Positions 51,480 through 60,556 of a DNA stretch of 64,000 bases are shown here, one piece after another. Numbering within the stretch: the stretch's first letter is position 1; each line of letters opens with the position of its first letter. The DNA comes from Microbacterium sp. YJN-G (GTDB lineage: Bacteria; Actinomycetota; Actinomycetes; Actinomycetales; Microbacteriaceae), in assembly GCF_015040615.1 (NCBI RefSeq), contig NZ_CP060402.1:62001-126000 (forward strand). Reading direction: 5' to 3'. A program made the translations under genes and the position numbers. The notes under the pieces were generated by a model that saw only the letters and a list, made by a program, of their open reading frames with translations, was not told the origin of the DNA and made no database searches.

Positions 51480-53836
51480 CCAGCACTGCAAGCCTCCTGA
51501 CCAGCCACGCCTACCAGGATTCCTCCCGGCACATCGACGAGCGTGTCGCCGACCTGCTGTCGCGCATGAGCGTCGAGGAGAAGATCGGGCAGATGCTGCA
51601 GCTCGACGCGCGCGACGACCTCGCAGAGCACGTGCTGCGCCGCCACGTCGGGTCGATCCTGCACACCTCGCCCGAGCGCATCGTCGAGGCGAACCGGCTG
51701 ACCGCGCAGACGCGGCTGCGCATCCCGCTGCTGGTCGGCGAGGACTGCATCCACGGTCATTCGTTCTGGCCGGGCGCGACGATCTACCCGACCCAGCTCG
51801 GCATGGCCGCATCGTGGGATGCCGAGCTCGTGCAGCGGGTGGCCAGGGCGACCGCCGTGGAGGTGGCCGCCACCGGCATCCACTGGACCTTCTCGCCGGT
51901 GCTGTGCATCGCACGCGACCTGCGCTGGGGGCGGGTCAACGAGACCTTCGGCGAGGATCCGCACCTGATCGGCGAGCTCGCCAGCGCCATGGTGCGCGGC
52001 TACCAGGGTGAGGGACTCGCCGATCCGACCGCCATCCTCGCCACGGCCAAGCACTTCGCCGGATACTCCGAGACCCAGGGCGGGCGCGACGCGAGCGAGG
52101 CCGACATCTCGCCCCGCAAGCTGCGCTCGTGGTTCCTGCCGCCCTTCGAGCGGGTCGCCCGCGAAGGATGCCGCACCTTCATGCTCGGCTACCAGACCAC
52201 CGACGGCGTGCCGATCACCGTCAACGACTGGCTGCTCAGCGACGTGCTGCGCGGCGAGTGGGGCTACACCGGCACGCTCATCACCGACTGGGACAACGTG
52301 GGCCGCATGGTCTGGGAGCAGCAGGTGCAGCCCGACTACGCGCACGCGGCCGCGGCCGCGGTGAAGGCCGGCAACGACATGGTGATGACCACCCCGATGT
52401 TCTTCGAGGGTGCGCTCGAGGCGGTGGAGCGGGGGATGCTGACCTCCACCGACTTCGATGCCGCGGTCGCGCGCATCCTCACGCTGAAGTTCGAGCTCGG
52501 GCTGTTCGAGGATCCGCGGCTGCCCTCGGAAGGACTCGCAGACGTCGTGGGACAGGCAGCGCACGCCGACCTCAATCTGGAGGTCGCACGGCGGTCGCTG
52601 GTGCTGCTGCAGAACGACGGGACGCTGCCGCTTTCGCCGGCTGCGCCTGGTGGGCCGCTTTCGCCGGCTGCGCCTGGTGGGTCGCTTTCGGCGGCTGCGC
52701 CTGGTGGGCCGGTGCCGGATGCCGGCGGCGTGACGGCGGTGCCGGGCGCGATCGCGCGCATCGCCGTCGTCGGGCCGCTCGCCGACGACGCACAGGAGCA
52801 GCTCGGCGACTGGGCCGGAGGATCCGGACAGGCCGGCTGGATCGACGGGCAGCCGCGCGAGATGATCACGACCGTGCTCGACGGACTGCGCGAGATCGCG
52901 CCGTGGCAGGTCGTACACGCCCGCGGCGCCGACATCCTCAGCCTCGAACCCGACCCCGCGGGCGAGACCTGGCCGGACGGGCAACCCCGCCCGCCGGTGG
53001 TCCGCCCGATCCCGGCCGACGACGCGCAGCTCGCCGAGGCGGTCGCCGCGGCGGAGGATTCGGATGCCGTCGTCGCCGTCGTCGGCGACGCGCGGGGGCT
53101 GTACGGCGAGGGCCGCTCGACGGCGACCCTCGAGCTCATCGGCGGGCAGATCGCTCTGCTCGACGCGCTGATCGCGACCGGAAGGCCCGTGATCGTGGTG
53201 CTGATGGCGTCCAAGCCGCTCGTGCTGCCGGCATCCGTCTCCCGAGCCGCCGCGGTGCTCTGGGTCGCCAACCCGGGGATGCAGGGCGGCCGGGCGATCG
53301 CCGAACTCATCACCGGTGCGATCGAGCCGACCGGCCGGCTGCCGATCTCGTTCGCCCGGCATGCCGGGCAGCAGCCGACCTATTACAACCAGGTGCGCGG
53401 GCAGCACGGCGACCGCTACGCCGACCTCACCCAGGCGCCGGCCTGGGCGTTCGGTGAGGGCCTCTCGTACACGACGGTCGAGTACTCCGCCCTGATGCTG
53501 GCATCGGCGGTGCTGGATGCCGACGGCGTGGTGTCAGCGTCGGTGACGCTGCGGAACACGGGAGAACGCCCCGCGCTCGAGACCGTGCAGGCGTACGTGC
53601 GCGACGAGGTGACCTCGGCGAGCTGGACCGACCGCGAGCTGAAGGCGTACCGGCAGGTGACGGTGCCGCCCGGTGAGACGGTGCGCGTCACGATCGAGGT
53701 GCCGGTTTCGGCCTGCACGATCGTGGATGCTCGCGGCGACCGCGTCGTCGAGCCCGGCGCCTTCACCCTGCTCGTCGGCCCGTCCTCCCGCGAGCAGGAC
53801 CTCCTCCCCGCCCCCTTCACCGTCCTGGGTCCCTGA
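51476..53836 (+). CDS. GH3 beta-glucosidase-type glycosidase, TTG start
   Basis: The product has 786 residues without a signal peptide, so it acts in the cytosol on imported oligosaccharides. The barrel domain shows the KHFAGYSETQGG motif and nucleophile Asp271 in LITDWDN. The second domain begins near 390 (ARIAVVGPLADDAQEQLGDW), and a fibronectin-III-like domain closes it (NTGERPALETVQAYVRD). The TTG at 51476 overlaps the permease stop (TTGA), with AAGGAA 9 nt upstream. Three 27-bp repeats lie between the first two domains. The final GP codons and stop are inside a repeat. Confidence 0.93.
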   Translation: MTSTASLLTSHAYQDSSRHIDERVADLLSRMSVEEKIGQMLQLDARDDLAEHVLRRHVGSILHTSPERIVEANRLTAQTRLRIPLLVGEDCIHGHSFWPGATIYPTQLGMAASWDAELVQRVARATAVEVAATGIHWTFSPVLCIARDLRWGRVNETFGEDPHLIGELASAMVRGYQGEGLADPTAILATAKHFAGYSETQGGRDASEADISPRKLRSWFLPPFERVAREGCRTFMLGYQTTDGVPITVNDWLLSDVLRGEWGYTGTLITDWDNVGRMVWEQQVQPDYAHAAAAAVKAGNDMVMTTPMFFEGALEAVERGMLTSTDFDAAVARILTLKFELGLFEDPRLPSEGLADVVGQAAHADLNLEVARRSLVLLQNDGTLPLSPAAPGGPLSPAAPGGSLSAAAPGGPVPDAGGVTAVPGAIARIAVVGPLADDAQEQLGDWAGGSGQAGWIDGQPREMITTVLDGLREIAPWQVVHARGADILSLEPDPAGETWPDGQPRPPVVRPIPADDAQLAEAVAAAEDSDAVVAVVGDARGLYGEGRSTATLELIGGQIALLDALIATGRPVIVVLMASKPLVLPASVSRAAAVLWVANPGMQGGRAIAELITGAIEPTGRLPISFARHAGQQPTYYNQVRGQHGDRYADLTQAPAWAFGEGLSYTTVEYSALMLASAVLDADGVVSASVTLRNTGERPALETVQAYVRDEVTSASWTDRELKAYRQVTVPPGETVRVTIEVPVSACTIVDARGDRVVEPGAFTLLVGPSSREQDLLPAPFTVLGP
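52631..52711. repeat. Three 27-bp in-frame tandem repeats in the GH3 gene
   Basis: Units starting CTTTCGCCGGCTGCGCCTGG lie at 52631, 52658 and 52685, with one base changed in each of the last two. They encode LSPAAPGGP-type linkers between the catalytic domains. Confidence 0.9.
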
Positions 53837-53979
53837 GCCCGTCGAAGGGCCCTGAGCCGCTGGGTCCCTGAGCCTGTCGAAGGGCCATGCCCCCGCTGGG
53901 TCCCTGAGGCTCTCGAAGGGCCCCAGCGCAGCAAGGGTGGTCGGGATGGGATGCTTCGACAGGCTCAGCAACCCATCCC
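53826..53979. repeat. Repeat-filled gap: two solo ends and a 79-bp element
   Basis: Solo ends start at 53826 and 53861 (TGGGTCCCTGAGC), and a complete 79-bp element spans 53897-53975. The first copy contains the GH3 stop codon (53834-53836), and the last ends 4 bp before the KtrA stop. Confidence 0.9.
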
Positions 53980-54675
53980 TCAGCGCAGCTGCGCGAACTT
54001 CTCCACCCTGTTGATCGGGCCGACCACGAGCATCGTGTCGCCCGGCGACAGCACCGTGTCGGGGCTGGCGTTGCTCCACTCGCCGCGCTCCGAGCGGTAC
54101 GCCGCGACCGTCACGCCGTGCTCCGCGCGCACGTGGGCGTCGGCGAGCGAGATCCCGTGCAGAGACTGCGGCGCGACGGTCTTGACGATCGCGAAGCCCC
54201 TGTCGATCTCGAGGTAGTCGGCGGCGGCGCCGCGCACGAGATGCGCGACGCGACGGCCCATGTCCTTCTCGGGGTAGATCACGCGGTGCACGCCGAGCTG
54301 CTCGAGCACGGCGCCGTGGCGCTCGTCGACGGCCTTGGCCCAGATGACCGGAACGTTCATCTTCAGCAGCAGTGACGCGGTGAGGATCGAGGCGGTGATG
54401 TCATTGCCGATCGACACCACAACACGGTCGAATTCCCCGATCGACAGCTGCTGCAGTACCTCCAGGCGGGTGGCGTCGGCACGCACGACCTGGGTGAGCT
54501 CGCCGTTGAGCGACTGCACGACGTCGGCGTCGTCGTCGACCCCGAGCACGTCGGTGCCCGACGCCATCAGCTCGAGCGCCAGGGAGGTGCCGAAGCGGCC
54601 GAGGCCGATCACGGCCACGGCATCCGCCTCGGCGATGCGCCTGGCGTCGTCTCCGAAGGAGAGGAACTTTGACAC
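53980..54675 (-). CDS. ktrA: KtrA/TrkA-type potassium channel regulator
   Basis: The product has 231 residues. An RCK_N Rossmann domain (AVIGLGRFGTSLALELMASG) binds nucleotide, and an RCK_C domain (HGISLADAHVRAEHGVTVAA onward) is the site that binds c-di-AMP in homologues. It gates KtrB at the membrane. The GTG at 54675 has an AAGGAT site 6 nt upstream; the GTG at 54693 lacks one. It follows ktrB by 30 bp. Confidence 0.93.
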   Translation of the reverse strand: MSKFLSFGDDARRIAEADAVAVIGLGRFGTSLALELMASGTDVLGVDDDADVVQSLNGELTQVVRADATRLEVLQQLSIGEFDRVVVSIGNDITASILTASLLLKMNVPVIWAKAVDERHGAVLEQLGVHRVIYPEKDMGRRVAHLVRGAAADYLEIDRGFAIVKTVAPQSLHGISLADAHVRAEHGVTVAAYRSERGEWSNASPDTVLSPGDTMLVVGPINRVEKFAQLR

Positions 54676-54705
54676 GGGGATCCTTCCGTTCACGGAGCGT
54701 GGCGA

Positions 54706-56067
54706 TCAGCCGATCGCCGGACGCTCCTTGGGCAGTTCGTAGGCGATGCGGCGCTCGCGCAGCGCGAGTGCCGAACCGAGGGTCAGCGGGCCGATGCGGC
54801 CCAGGAACATCAGGGCGATGATGATGAGCTGCGCGGAGGCAGGCAGGGTCGCGGTGATGCCCGTCGACAGGCCGACCGTCCCGAAGGCCGAGACCGCCTC
54901 GAAGAGCACCTGGTCGAGGTCGAGGTCGGTCATCGTGAGGATGCCGATGACACCGGCCATGACCGCGGCGATCGCGACGAGCACCACTGTGATCGCCTCG
55001 CGGTGCACCGCGCGCGAGAGCCGCTTGCCGAACACGTTCACCGCGGCGCCGCCGCGCAGCTCGGTCCACAGGATGAAGAACAGCACGGCGAAGGTGGTGA
55101 CCTTGATGCCGCCCGCGGTGCCTGCGGGGCCGCCGCCGATGAACATCAGCACGTCGGTGATCAGCCACGTCTCATCGTTCACCGCGCCGATGTCGACCGT
55201 GTTGAATCCGGCGGTGCGCGCCTGCACCGAGTACGTGAACCCGGCGAGCAGACGGGTGCCGGGATCGAGGGCGCCGAAGGTGCGAGGGTTGTCCCACTCG
55301 ATCACGGTGACGCACAGCATGCCGACCGCGAGCAGTGCGAGAGTGGCGGTGACCACGATGCGGGTGTTCATGGTCCAGTGCAGGGGCCGGCGCAACTCCC
55401 GCCGCAGCTGGCGCAGCACCGGGAACCCGAGCCCGCCGAGGATGATCGCGCCGCAGATCGGCAGGCAGATCCACGGGTCGGCGACGAAGCCCATCAGGCT
55501 GTCGGTGTACAGCGCGAACCCCGCGTTGTTGAACGACGAGACCGCGTGGAACACCGCATGCCAGGCGGCCTTGCCCAGGTCGTAACCGTACCCGGTGAGG
55601 AACCGCAGGAACAGCAGCACGGCCACCGCCGCCTCGATCAGCAGGGTCGTGAGAAGGATCCCCATCGCGAGGCGCCTGACGTCGCCGGAGTCGGGGCTCT
55701 TCGTCTCGGAGGTCGCGAACAGTCGCGACCGCACCGACAGCCGGCGGGCGAGCGCGAGGCCGACCAGCGCGGCGAACAGCATGATGCCCAGGCCGCCGAG
55801 CTGGATCAGCAGCAGGATCACGACCTTGCCGAACGGGCTCCAGTACACGGCCGTGTCGACCACGGCGAGCCCCGTGACGCAGGTCGCCGAGGTCGCGGTG
55901 AACAGTGCGGTGATGGGTTCGGTCCAGCGGCCCTGGGCCGACGAGACCGGCAGCATGAGCAGCACCGACCCGATCAGGATCGTCAGCACGAAGCCGCCGG
56001 CGGTCGCCTGAGCTGGCGCAAGGCGACGCCGCGTCGCCCGCAGCGGCGCGACGGTCCGCAGCCTCAT
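54706..56067 (-). CDS. ktrB: KtrB/TrkH-type potassium transporter
   Basis: This membrane protein has 453 residues and four M1-P-M2 repeats. The selectivity loops read ATSATCVTGLAVVDTA, VSSFNNAGFALYTD, ARTAGFNTVDIG and AFGTVGLSTGI; each has the central Gly needed for K+ filtering. It imports K+, probably Na+-coupled, under KtrA control. Its start overlaps the end of the response-regulator gene by 4 bp. Confidence 0.94.
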   Translation of the reverse strand: MRLRTVAPLRATRRRLAPAQATAGGFVLTILIGSVLLMLPVSSAQGRWTEPITALFTATSATCVTGLAVVDTAVYWSPFGKVVILLLIQLGGLGIMLFAALVGLALARRLSVRSRLFATSETKSPDSGDVRRLAMGILLTTLLIEAAVAVLLFLRFLTGYGYDLGKAAWHAVFHAVSSFNNAGFALYTDSLMGFVADPWICLPICGAIILGGLGFPVLRQLRRELRRPLHWTMNTRIVVTATLALLAVGMLCVTVIEWDNPRTFGALDPGTRLLAGFTYSVQARTAGFNTVDIGAVNDETWLITDVLMFIGGGPAGTAGGIKVTTFAVLFFILWTELRGGAAVNVFGKRLSRAVHREAITVVLVAIAAVMAGVIGILTMTDLDLDQVLFEAVSAFGTVGLSTGITATLPASAQLIIIALMFLGRIGPLTLGSALALRERRIAYELPKERPAIG

Positions 56068-56744
56068 CCGAGCACCAGCCGGTAGCCCATGCCCGATTCG
56101 GTGAGCAGGTGCACGGGCGCGCTCGGTTCACGCTCGAGCTTCTTGCGCAGCTGCGACATGTACAGCCGCAGGTAGCCCGAGTCGGTCACCTGGTCGCTGC
56201 CCCAGATCTCGCGCAGCAGCTCGAGACGGGTCACCAGGGCGCCCGGATGCCGGCAGAGGTGCTCGAGCATCCGCCATTCGGTGGGCGTCAGGTGCACGCG
56301 CGCACCGCCGCGGGTGACGAGTCTCGTCGCCAGGTCGACCGCCACATCGCCGAAGCGCACCGTCGTCTCGTTGGCCTCGCCGGCCGGCGCGACGCGGCGG
56401 GCGAGCGCGCGCAGCCGCGCGAGCAGCTCGTCGACCTGGAAGGGCTTCGTGACGAAGTCGTCGGCGCCGGCGTCGAGCGCGTCGACTTTGTCGGCCGACC
56501 CGGTGCGCCCCGAGACCACGATGATCGGCGCCTGTGTCCAGCCGCGCAGCGCGTGGATCACTTGCATGCCGTCGAGCTGCGGCATCCCCAGGTCGAGCAG
56601 GATGATGTCGGGATGCTCGCGCGCGGCGAGCGTGATCGCCTCGGCACCGTCGGATGCCGGGATCACCTCATAACCGTGCGCGGCGAGCGTGATGCGCAGC
56701 GCGCGCACCAGCTGCGGGTCGTCGTCGGCGATGAGCAGCTTCAT
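56064..56744 (-). CDS. kdpE: KdpE-like response regulator
   Basis: The product has 226 residues: a receiver domain with phospho-acceptor Asp in IILLDLGMP and Lys in FVTKPFQ, followed by an OmpR-type winged helix (HLTPTEWRMLEHLCRHPGAL, YLRLYMSQLRKKLE). It resembles KdpE over its whole length. It overlaps the kinase gene by 4 bp and ktrB by 4 bp. There is no kdpFABC in the window, so its likely targets are the K+ genes of this operon. Confidence 0.9.
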   Translation of the reverse strand: MKLLIADDDPQLVRALRITLAAHGYEVIPASDGAEAITLAAREHPDIILLDLGMPQLDGMQVIHALRGWTQAPIIVVSGRTGSADKVDALDAGADDFVTKPFQVDELLARLRALARRVAPAGEANETTVRFGDVAVDLATRLVTRGGARVHLTPTEWRMLEHLCRHPGALVTRLELLREIWGSDQVTDSGYLRLYMSQLRKKLEREPSAPVHLLTESGMGYRLVLG

Positions 56745-58231
56745 GAGGCGTCCTCGGTCGTCGAGGGGGCGGGGTCGGGTGCGGCGGGGGCGGATGCCGC
56801 CAGCGGCAGCGAGATCACCATGGTCAGGCCTCCACCAGGGGTGTCTTCGGGGATGAGCGTGCCGCCCATGCCCTCGGTGAACCCCTTCGACAGGGCGAGG
56901 CCGAGCCCGAGTCCCGTGCCGTTGTCGGTGTCGCCGAGGCGCTGGAACGGCGCGAACATGCCGGGCTGGCGGTCGCGGGGCACGCCCGCACCGTGATCGA
57001 TCACCCGGATCTCGCCGTGGCGACCGCGCCGCGCGGTGGTCACCGTCACCGCGGCATCCTCCGGCGCGTGCCGGTGCGCGTTGGCGAGCAGGTTCACCAG
57101 CACCCGCTGCAGCAGCACGGGGTCGGCCTGCAGCGGCGGCATGGCGGGGTCGAGACGCAGCTCGACGTCGGAGGGCGGCAGAGCCAGTTCGTCGAGCGCG
57201 GAGAGCACCGACTGCTCGGCATCCGTCGCCGTCAGCGACACGGCCAGCACCCCCGCCTCGACCCGGGTCACATCGAGCAGGTCGGTGACCAGCGCCGACA
57301 GGGTCGCCAGGCTCTCGTCGGCGGTGGTGAGCAGCTCCTCACGGTCGGCGGGGGAGAGGTCGTGGGCGGCGCGCAGCCCGCCGATCGCGGCGACGGCCGA
57401 GGCGAGCGGGCGGCGCACGTCGTGGCTGAGCGCCGACAGGAGAGCGCTTCGCACCTGGTCGGTCTCGGCGAGCGCCGCAGCCTCCTGCGCGGTGGCGCTG
57501 AGATCGGTGTGCTCGAGCGCGGCGCCCAGCTGCGCCACGATGACGTCGAGCAGGCGGCGGGCGGGGGCATCCAGCGGCCCGCCGTGCAGCTCGAGGGTGG
57601 CCTGCGTCGTGGCGGATGCGCCCGAGCGGGGCACCGCGACGGCCGTGAACCGTCCGTCGCGCACCGGCTCGCCGTCCAGGGCGAGCACCTCGCCGTCGGC
57701 GCCGATCAGGCGCACGCCGCTCAGCCCGAACGCCTCACGCGCGCGGGAGATGAGCGCCTGCACGGCGTGCTCACCACGCAGCACGTTGCCGGCGACGGCG
57801 GCCAGCAGCTCGGCCTCCGCGGTGGCGCGCATCGCCTCGCGCCCGCGCCGGGCCGCGGCGCTGACGATCAGGCTCACCAGCACCGCGATCACCACATACA
57901 GGCCGAGGGCCACCGCGTGCAGCGGGTGCGCGATCGTGATCGAGAACTCGGGGGCGACGAACAGCAGATCCAGCGTGAGGCCCGACAGCACCGCGGCGAA
58001 CACGGCCGGAAGCATCCCGCCGATCAGGGCGACCACCACGACGAGAAGCTGGTACCACAGCACCTCGGCGGTGATCGATTCCGGGCTGCGCATCGCGAGC
58101 AGCAGCCAGGTCAGCAGCGGCCCGCACACCAGGGCGACGGCGAACCCGGCGAGCTGGCGACGCCAGCTCAGCGACACCCGGGAGATGCGCGGGAGCAGAC
58201 GCCGCGCCTCACCACCGCCTTCGATGCTCAT
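56741..58231 (-). CDS. KdpD-like histidine kinase lacking the N-terminal KdpD/USP part
   Basis: The product has 496 residues against nearly 900 for full KdpD. It begins almost at the four-helix DUF4118 sensor region (WRRQLAGFAVALVCGPLLTW, FVAPEFSITIAHPLHAVALG). A GAF-like segment, the H-box SALSHDVRRPLAS, and an ATPase domain with LLANAHRHAPEDA and GTGLGLGLALSKGF follow. The missing N-terminal half normally holds the Walker and universal-stress domains that sense c-di-AMP in some species. GGGAGGA precedes the ATG at 58231, which overlaps the permease stop. Confidence 0.9.
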   Translation of the reverse strand: MSIEGGGEARRLLPRISRVSLSWRRQLAGFAVALVCGPLLTWLLLAMRSPESITAEVLWYQLLVVVVALIGGMLPAVFAAVLSGLTLDLLFVAPEFSITIAHPLHAVALGLYVVIAVLVSLIVSAAARRGREAMRATAEAELLAAVAGNVLRGEHAVQALISRAREAFGLSGVRLIGADGEVLALDGEPVRDGRFTAVAVPRSGASATTQATLELHGGPLDAPARRLLDVIVAQLGAALEHTDLSATAQEAAALAETDQVRSALLSALSHDVRRPLASAVAAIGGLRAAHDLSPADREELLTTADESLATLSALVTDLLDVTRVEAGVLAVSLTATDAEQSVLSALDELALPPSDVELRLDPAMPPLQADPVLLQRVLVNLLANAHRHAPEDAAVTVTTARRGRHGEIRVIDHGAGVPRDRQPGMFAPFQRLGDTDNGTGLGLGLALSKGFTEGMGGTLIPEDTPGGGLTMVISLPLAASAPAAPDPAPSTTEDAS

Positions 58232-60360
58232 GATCGTCCTCCCGGTCGCATCGTAGCCCCGGCGGCGGGGACGGATGCGGCGGCATCCGGTCGCGTGCCG
58301 GCGGCGGCATCCGGTGGTCCTGCCGGGCGCTGGGCCCGTCGCCCCGTGACGACGGCCGGGCGGCCCGCGCGCTCCTGGCCGGGCACCGGCCGGGAACGGC
58401 GGCCGTAGATGAGCTCCGACGAGTCGAGCAGCCACGGCACCAGGGCGATCGACACACCGTGCACGAGCATGAGCTGATTGGCGATACGCCGTGCGCGGCG
58501 GTTGTGCAGCAGCGCCTCCCACCAGTGGCCGACGATGTACTGCGGCAGGTACACGGTCACGACAGCCGGGCCGTGCTTCTCGCGGTGACGCTCGATGAAC
58601 TCGGCGACCGGCTGCGCGAACGAGCGGTACGGCGAGTCGAGGATCACCAGCGGCACAGGGATGCGGTGCTGGCGCCACTCGCGCTGCAGCTGGCGACCGT
58701 CGTCGGCGTTCAGCGCTACGTGCACGGCGAGCGTCTTGTCGTGCTCGGCGGCGATGGCATAGTCGATCGCCTTCAGCACGGGCTTCTGCAGCCGGTTGAC
58801 GAGGATCAGCGCCACGTCACCGCTCGAGCCGAAGTGCGGGGAGTCGTCCACCGCGATCTCGTGCTCGACATCGCGGTAGTACCGCTGCACGCCCAGCATG
58901 AGCAGTGCCAGGATCGGGATCGCGAAGAACACCAGGTACGCACCGTGGGTGAACTTGGTGACGGTCACGATGACCAGCACGAGCACGGTGAACACCGCGC
59001 CGGTCACGTTGATGATGAGTCCGCTGACGACCGGACGGCGCTCGGGGACCCGATCCGCTCCGGTGTGCGAGCGGGGTGCTCGCAGCACCCGCCGCCAATG
59101 CCGCACCATGCCGATCTGCCCGAGCGAGAACGACACGAACACGCCGATGATGTACAGCTGGATCAGCGTCGTCAGCCGCGCCTGGAACACGATCAGCACG
59201 GCGATCGCGCCGAGCCCGAGCAGGATCATGCCGTTCGAGAACACCAGCCGGTCACCGCGGGTGTTCAGCGCCTTCGGGGCGTAGCCGTCGCGGGCGAGCA
59301 CGGCGCCCAGCAGCGGGAAGCCGTTGAACGCGGTGTTGGCGGCGAGCAGCAGCACACAGGCGGTCGCCGCCTGGATCAGATAGAACGGGATGCTGCCCGC
59401 GCCGAAGGTCGCCGAGGCGACCTGCGCCATCAGGCTCGGCTGCGGTGTCGTGCAGTCGAAACCGACCAGCGCGCACGGGTTCTCGGCGTAGTGCACCCCG
59501 GTGATCAGGGCCAGCGCGGTCAGGCCCGCGAACAGGCAGACCGCGATCGTGCCCATCATCGTCAGGGTCATCTGCGCGTTGCGCACCTTCGGCGCGCGGA
59601 ACGCCGGCACGCCGTTCGACACGGCCTCGACACCCGTCAGGGCCGAGCATCCGCTCGAGAACGCCCGCAGCACCAGCAGGATGACGGCGGCCTGACTGAG
59701 ATCCTCCGCGTGCATCGCGAACCCGGCACTCGAGGCGACCGGCGCGTCGCCGGCAGCGGTGCGCGCCAGGCCGACGACGATCATCACCACCACCGATCCG
59801 ATGAACACGTAGGTGGGGATCGCGAACACGAGCGACGCCTCGCGCACACCACGCAGGTTGATGATCACGATGACGATCACGAACGCGACGGCGAGCTCGA
59901 CGCGCATCGGGTCGAGCTGCGGCAGCGCCGAGATGATGTTGTCGACGCCCGACGCGACCGACACCGCGACCGTCAGCACGTAGTCGACCAGCAGCGCCGC
60001 GGCGACGATCACCCCGGGGATCTCGCCGAGGTTCTTCGACGCCACCTCGTAGTCGCCGCCGCCCGAGGGGTACGCCTTGATCAGCTGCCGGTAGCTGAGC
60101 ACGACCACCGTCAGCAGCAGCACGACCGCAGCCGCGACCCAGGGGGCGAAGCTGAGGAAGGCCAGGCCGCCGAGCGCCAGGATCATCAGCAGCTCCTGCG
60201 GGGCGTAGGCGACCGAGCTCAGTGCGTCGGAGGCGAAGATCGGCAGCGCTCGGCGCTTGGGCAGCAGCTGCTCATCGACCTGCTCGGTCGTGAGAGGGTC
60301 GCCGATCAGCAGCCGCTTGGCGACGAGCTGCGGAGCGTCGGCGAGGTCTTTTCCGTCCAC
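58228..60360 (-). CDS. KimA-like APC-superfamily potassium importer
   Basis: The product has 710 residues. Twelve helices start with RRALPIFASDALSSVAYAPQ, the characteristic KimA/YdaO segment, and a cytosolic domain of about 200 residues follows (ALILVNRLQKPVLKAIDYAI, TVYLPQYIVGHWWEALLHNR). Homologues are H+/K+ symporters shut by c-di-AMP. The tail after residue 660 is Ala/Pro/Arg-rich. The GTG at 60360 follows TAGCGT by 8 nt; no ribosome site is visible. It heads the five-gene potassium operon. Confidence 0.9.
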   Translation of the reverse strand: MDGKDLADAPQLVAKRLLIGDPLTTEQVDEQLLPKRRALPIFASDALSSVAYAPQELLMILALGGLAFLSFAPWVAAAVVLLLTVVVLSYRQLIKAYPSGGGDYEVASKNLGEIPGVIVAAALLVDYVLTVAVSVASGVDNIISALPQLDPMRVELAVAFVIVIVIINLRGVREASLVFAIPTYVFIGSVVVMIVVGLARTAAGDAPVASSAGFAMHAEDLSQAAVILLVLRAFSSGCSALTGVEAVSNGVPAFRAPKVRNAQMTLTMMGTIAVCLFAGLTALALITGVHYAENPCALVGFDCTTPQPSLMAQVASATFGAGSIPFYLIQAATACVLLLAANTAFNGFPLLGAVLARDGYAPKALNTRGDRLVFSNGMILLGLGAIAVLIVFQARLTTLIQLYIIGVFVSFSLGQIGMVRHWRRVLRAPRSHTGADRVPERRPVVSGLIINVTGAVFTVLVLVIVTVTKFTHGAYLVFFAIPILALLMLGVQRYYRDVEHEIAVDDSPHFGSSGDVALILVNRLQKPVLKAIDYAIAAEHDKTLAVHVALNADDGRQLQREWRQHRIPVPLVILDSPYRSFAQPVAEFIERHREKHGPAVVTVYLPQYIVGHWWEALLHNRRARRIANQLMLVHGVSIALVPWLLDSSELIYGRRSRPVPGQERAGRPAVVTGRRAQRPAGPPDAAAGTRPDAAASVPAAGATMRPGGRS

Positions 60361-60556
60361 GTCCGACGACGCTACGCCGGGTGCGGGGGCCGTACTCCGA
60401 TCCTCACGGGATGCCTACGGCTGCGACCCGGCTCATCACGGAATCCTCACGGGCGGATGCCGTGCCTGACACACTGCGCTCGATGTCGCCGTCGTCGGAG
60501 GAACGCCTTTTCCCGACAGGGATCGAATCGGTTCGGAACTCTGCTTGGATGATCAG
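60361..60556. promoter_or_regulatory. Divergent control region, KimA-like / MFS
   Basis: This 196-bp gap has no gene. Two copies of ATCCTCACGGG, one followed by GATGCC and one by CGGATGCC, lie about 43 bp apart (near 60401 and 60443). TAGCGT (minus strand, near 60370) and TTGGAT (60545) are likely -10 boxes for the two genes. I could not fit a ydaO-type c-di-AMP riboswitch. Confidence 0.45.
60545..60550 (+). promoter_or_regulatory. Leaderless -10 box of the MFS gene
   Basis: TTGGAT, 6 nt (gatcag) and GTG at 60557. Confidence 0.5.

Noticed and set aside
60361-60545. c-di-AMP (ydaO-type) riboswitch before the KimA-like gene
   Set aside because: KimA/YdaO genes often have one, but I could not match its conserved segments here, and the nearest -10 box leaves no room for a leader. 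A covariance-model search would decide.
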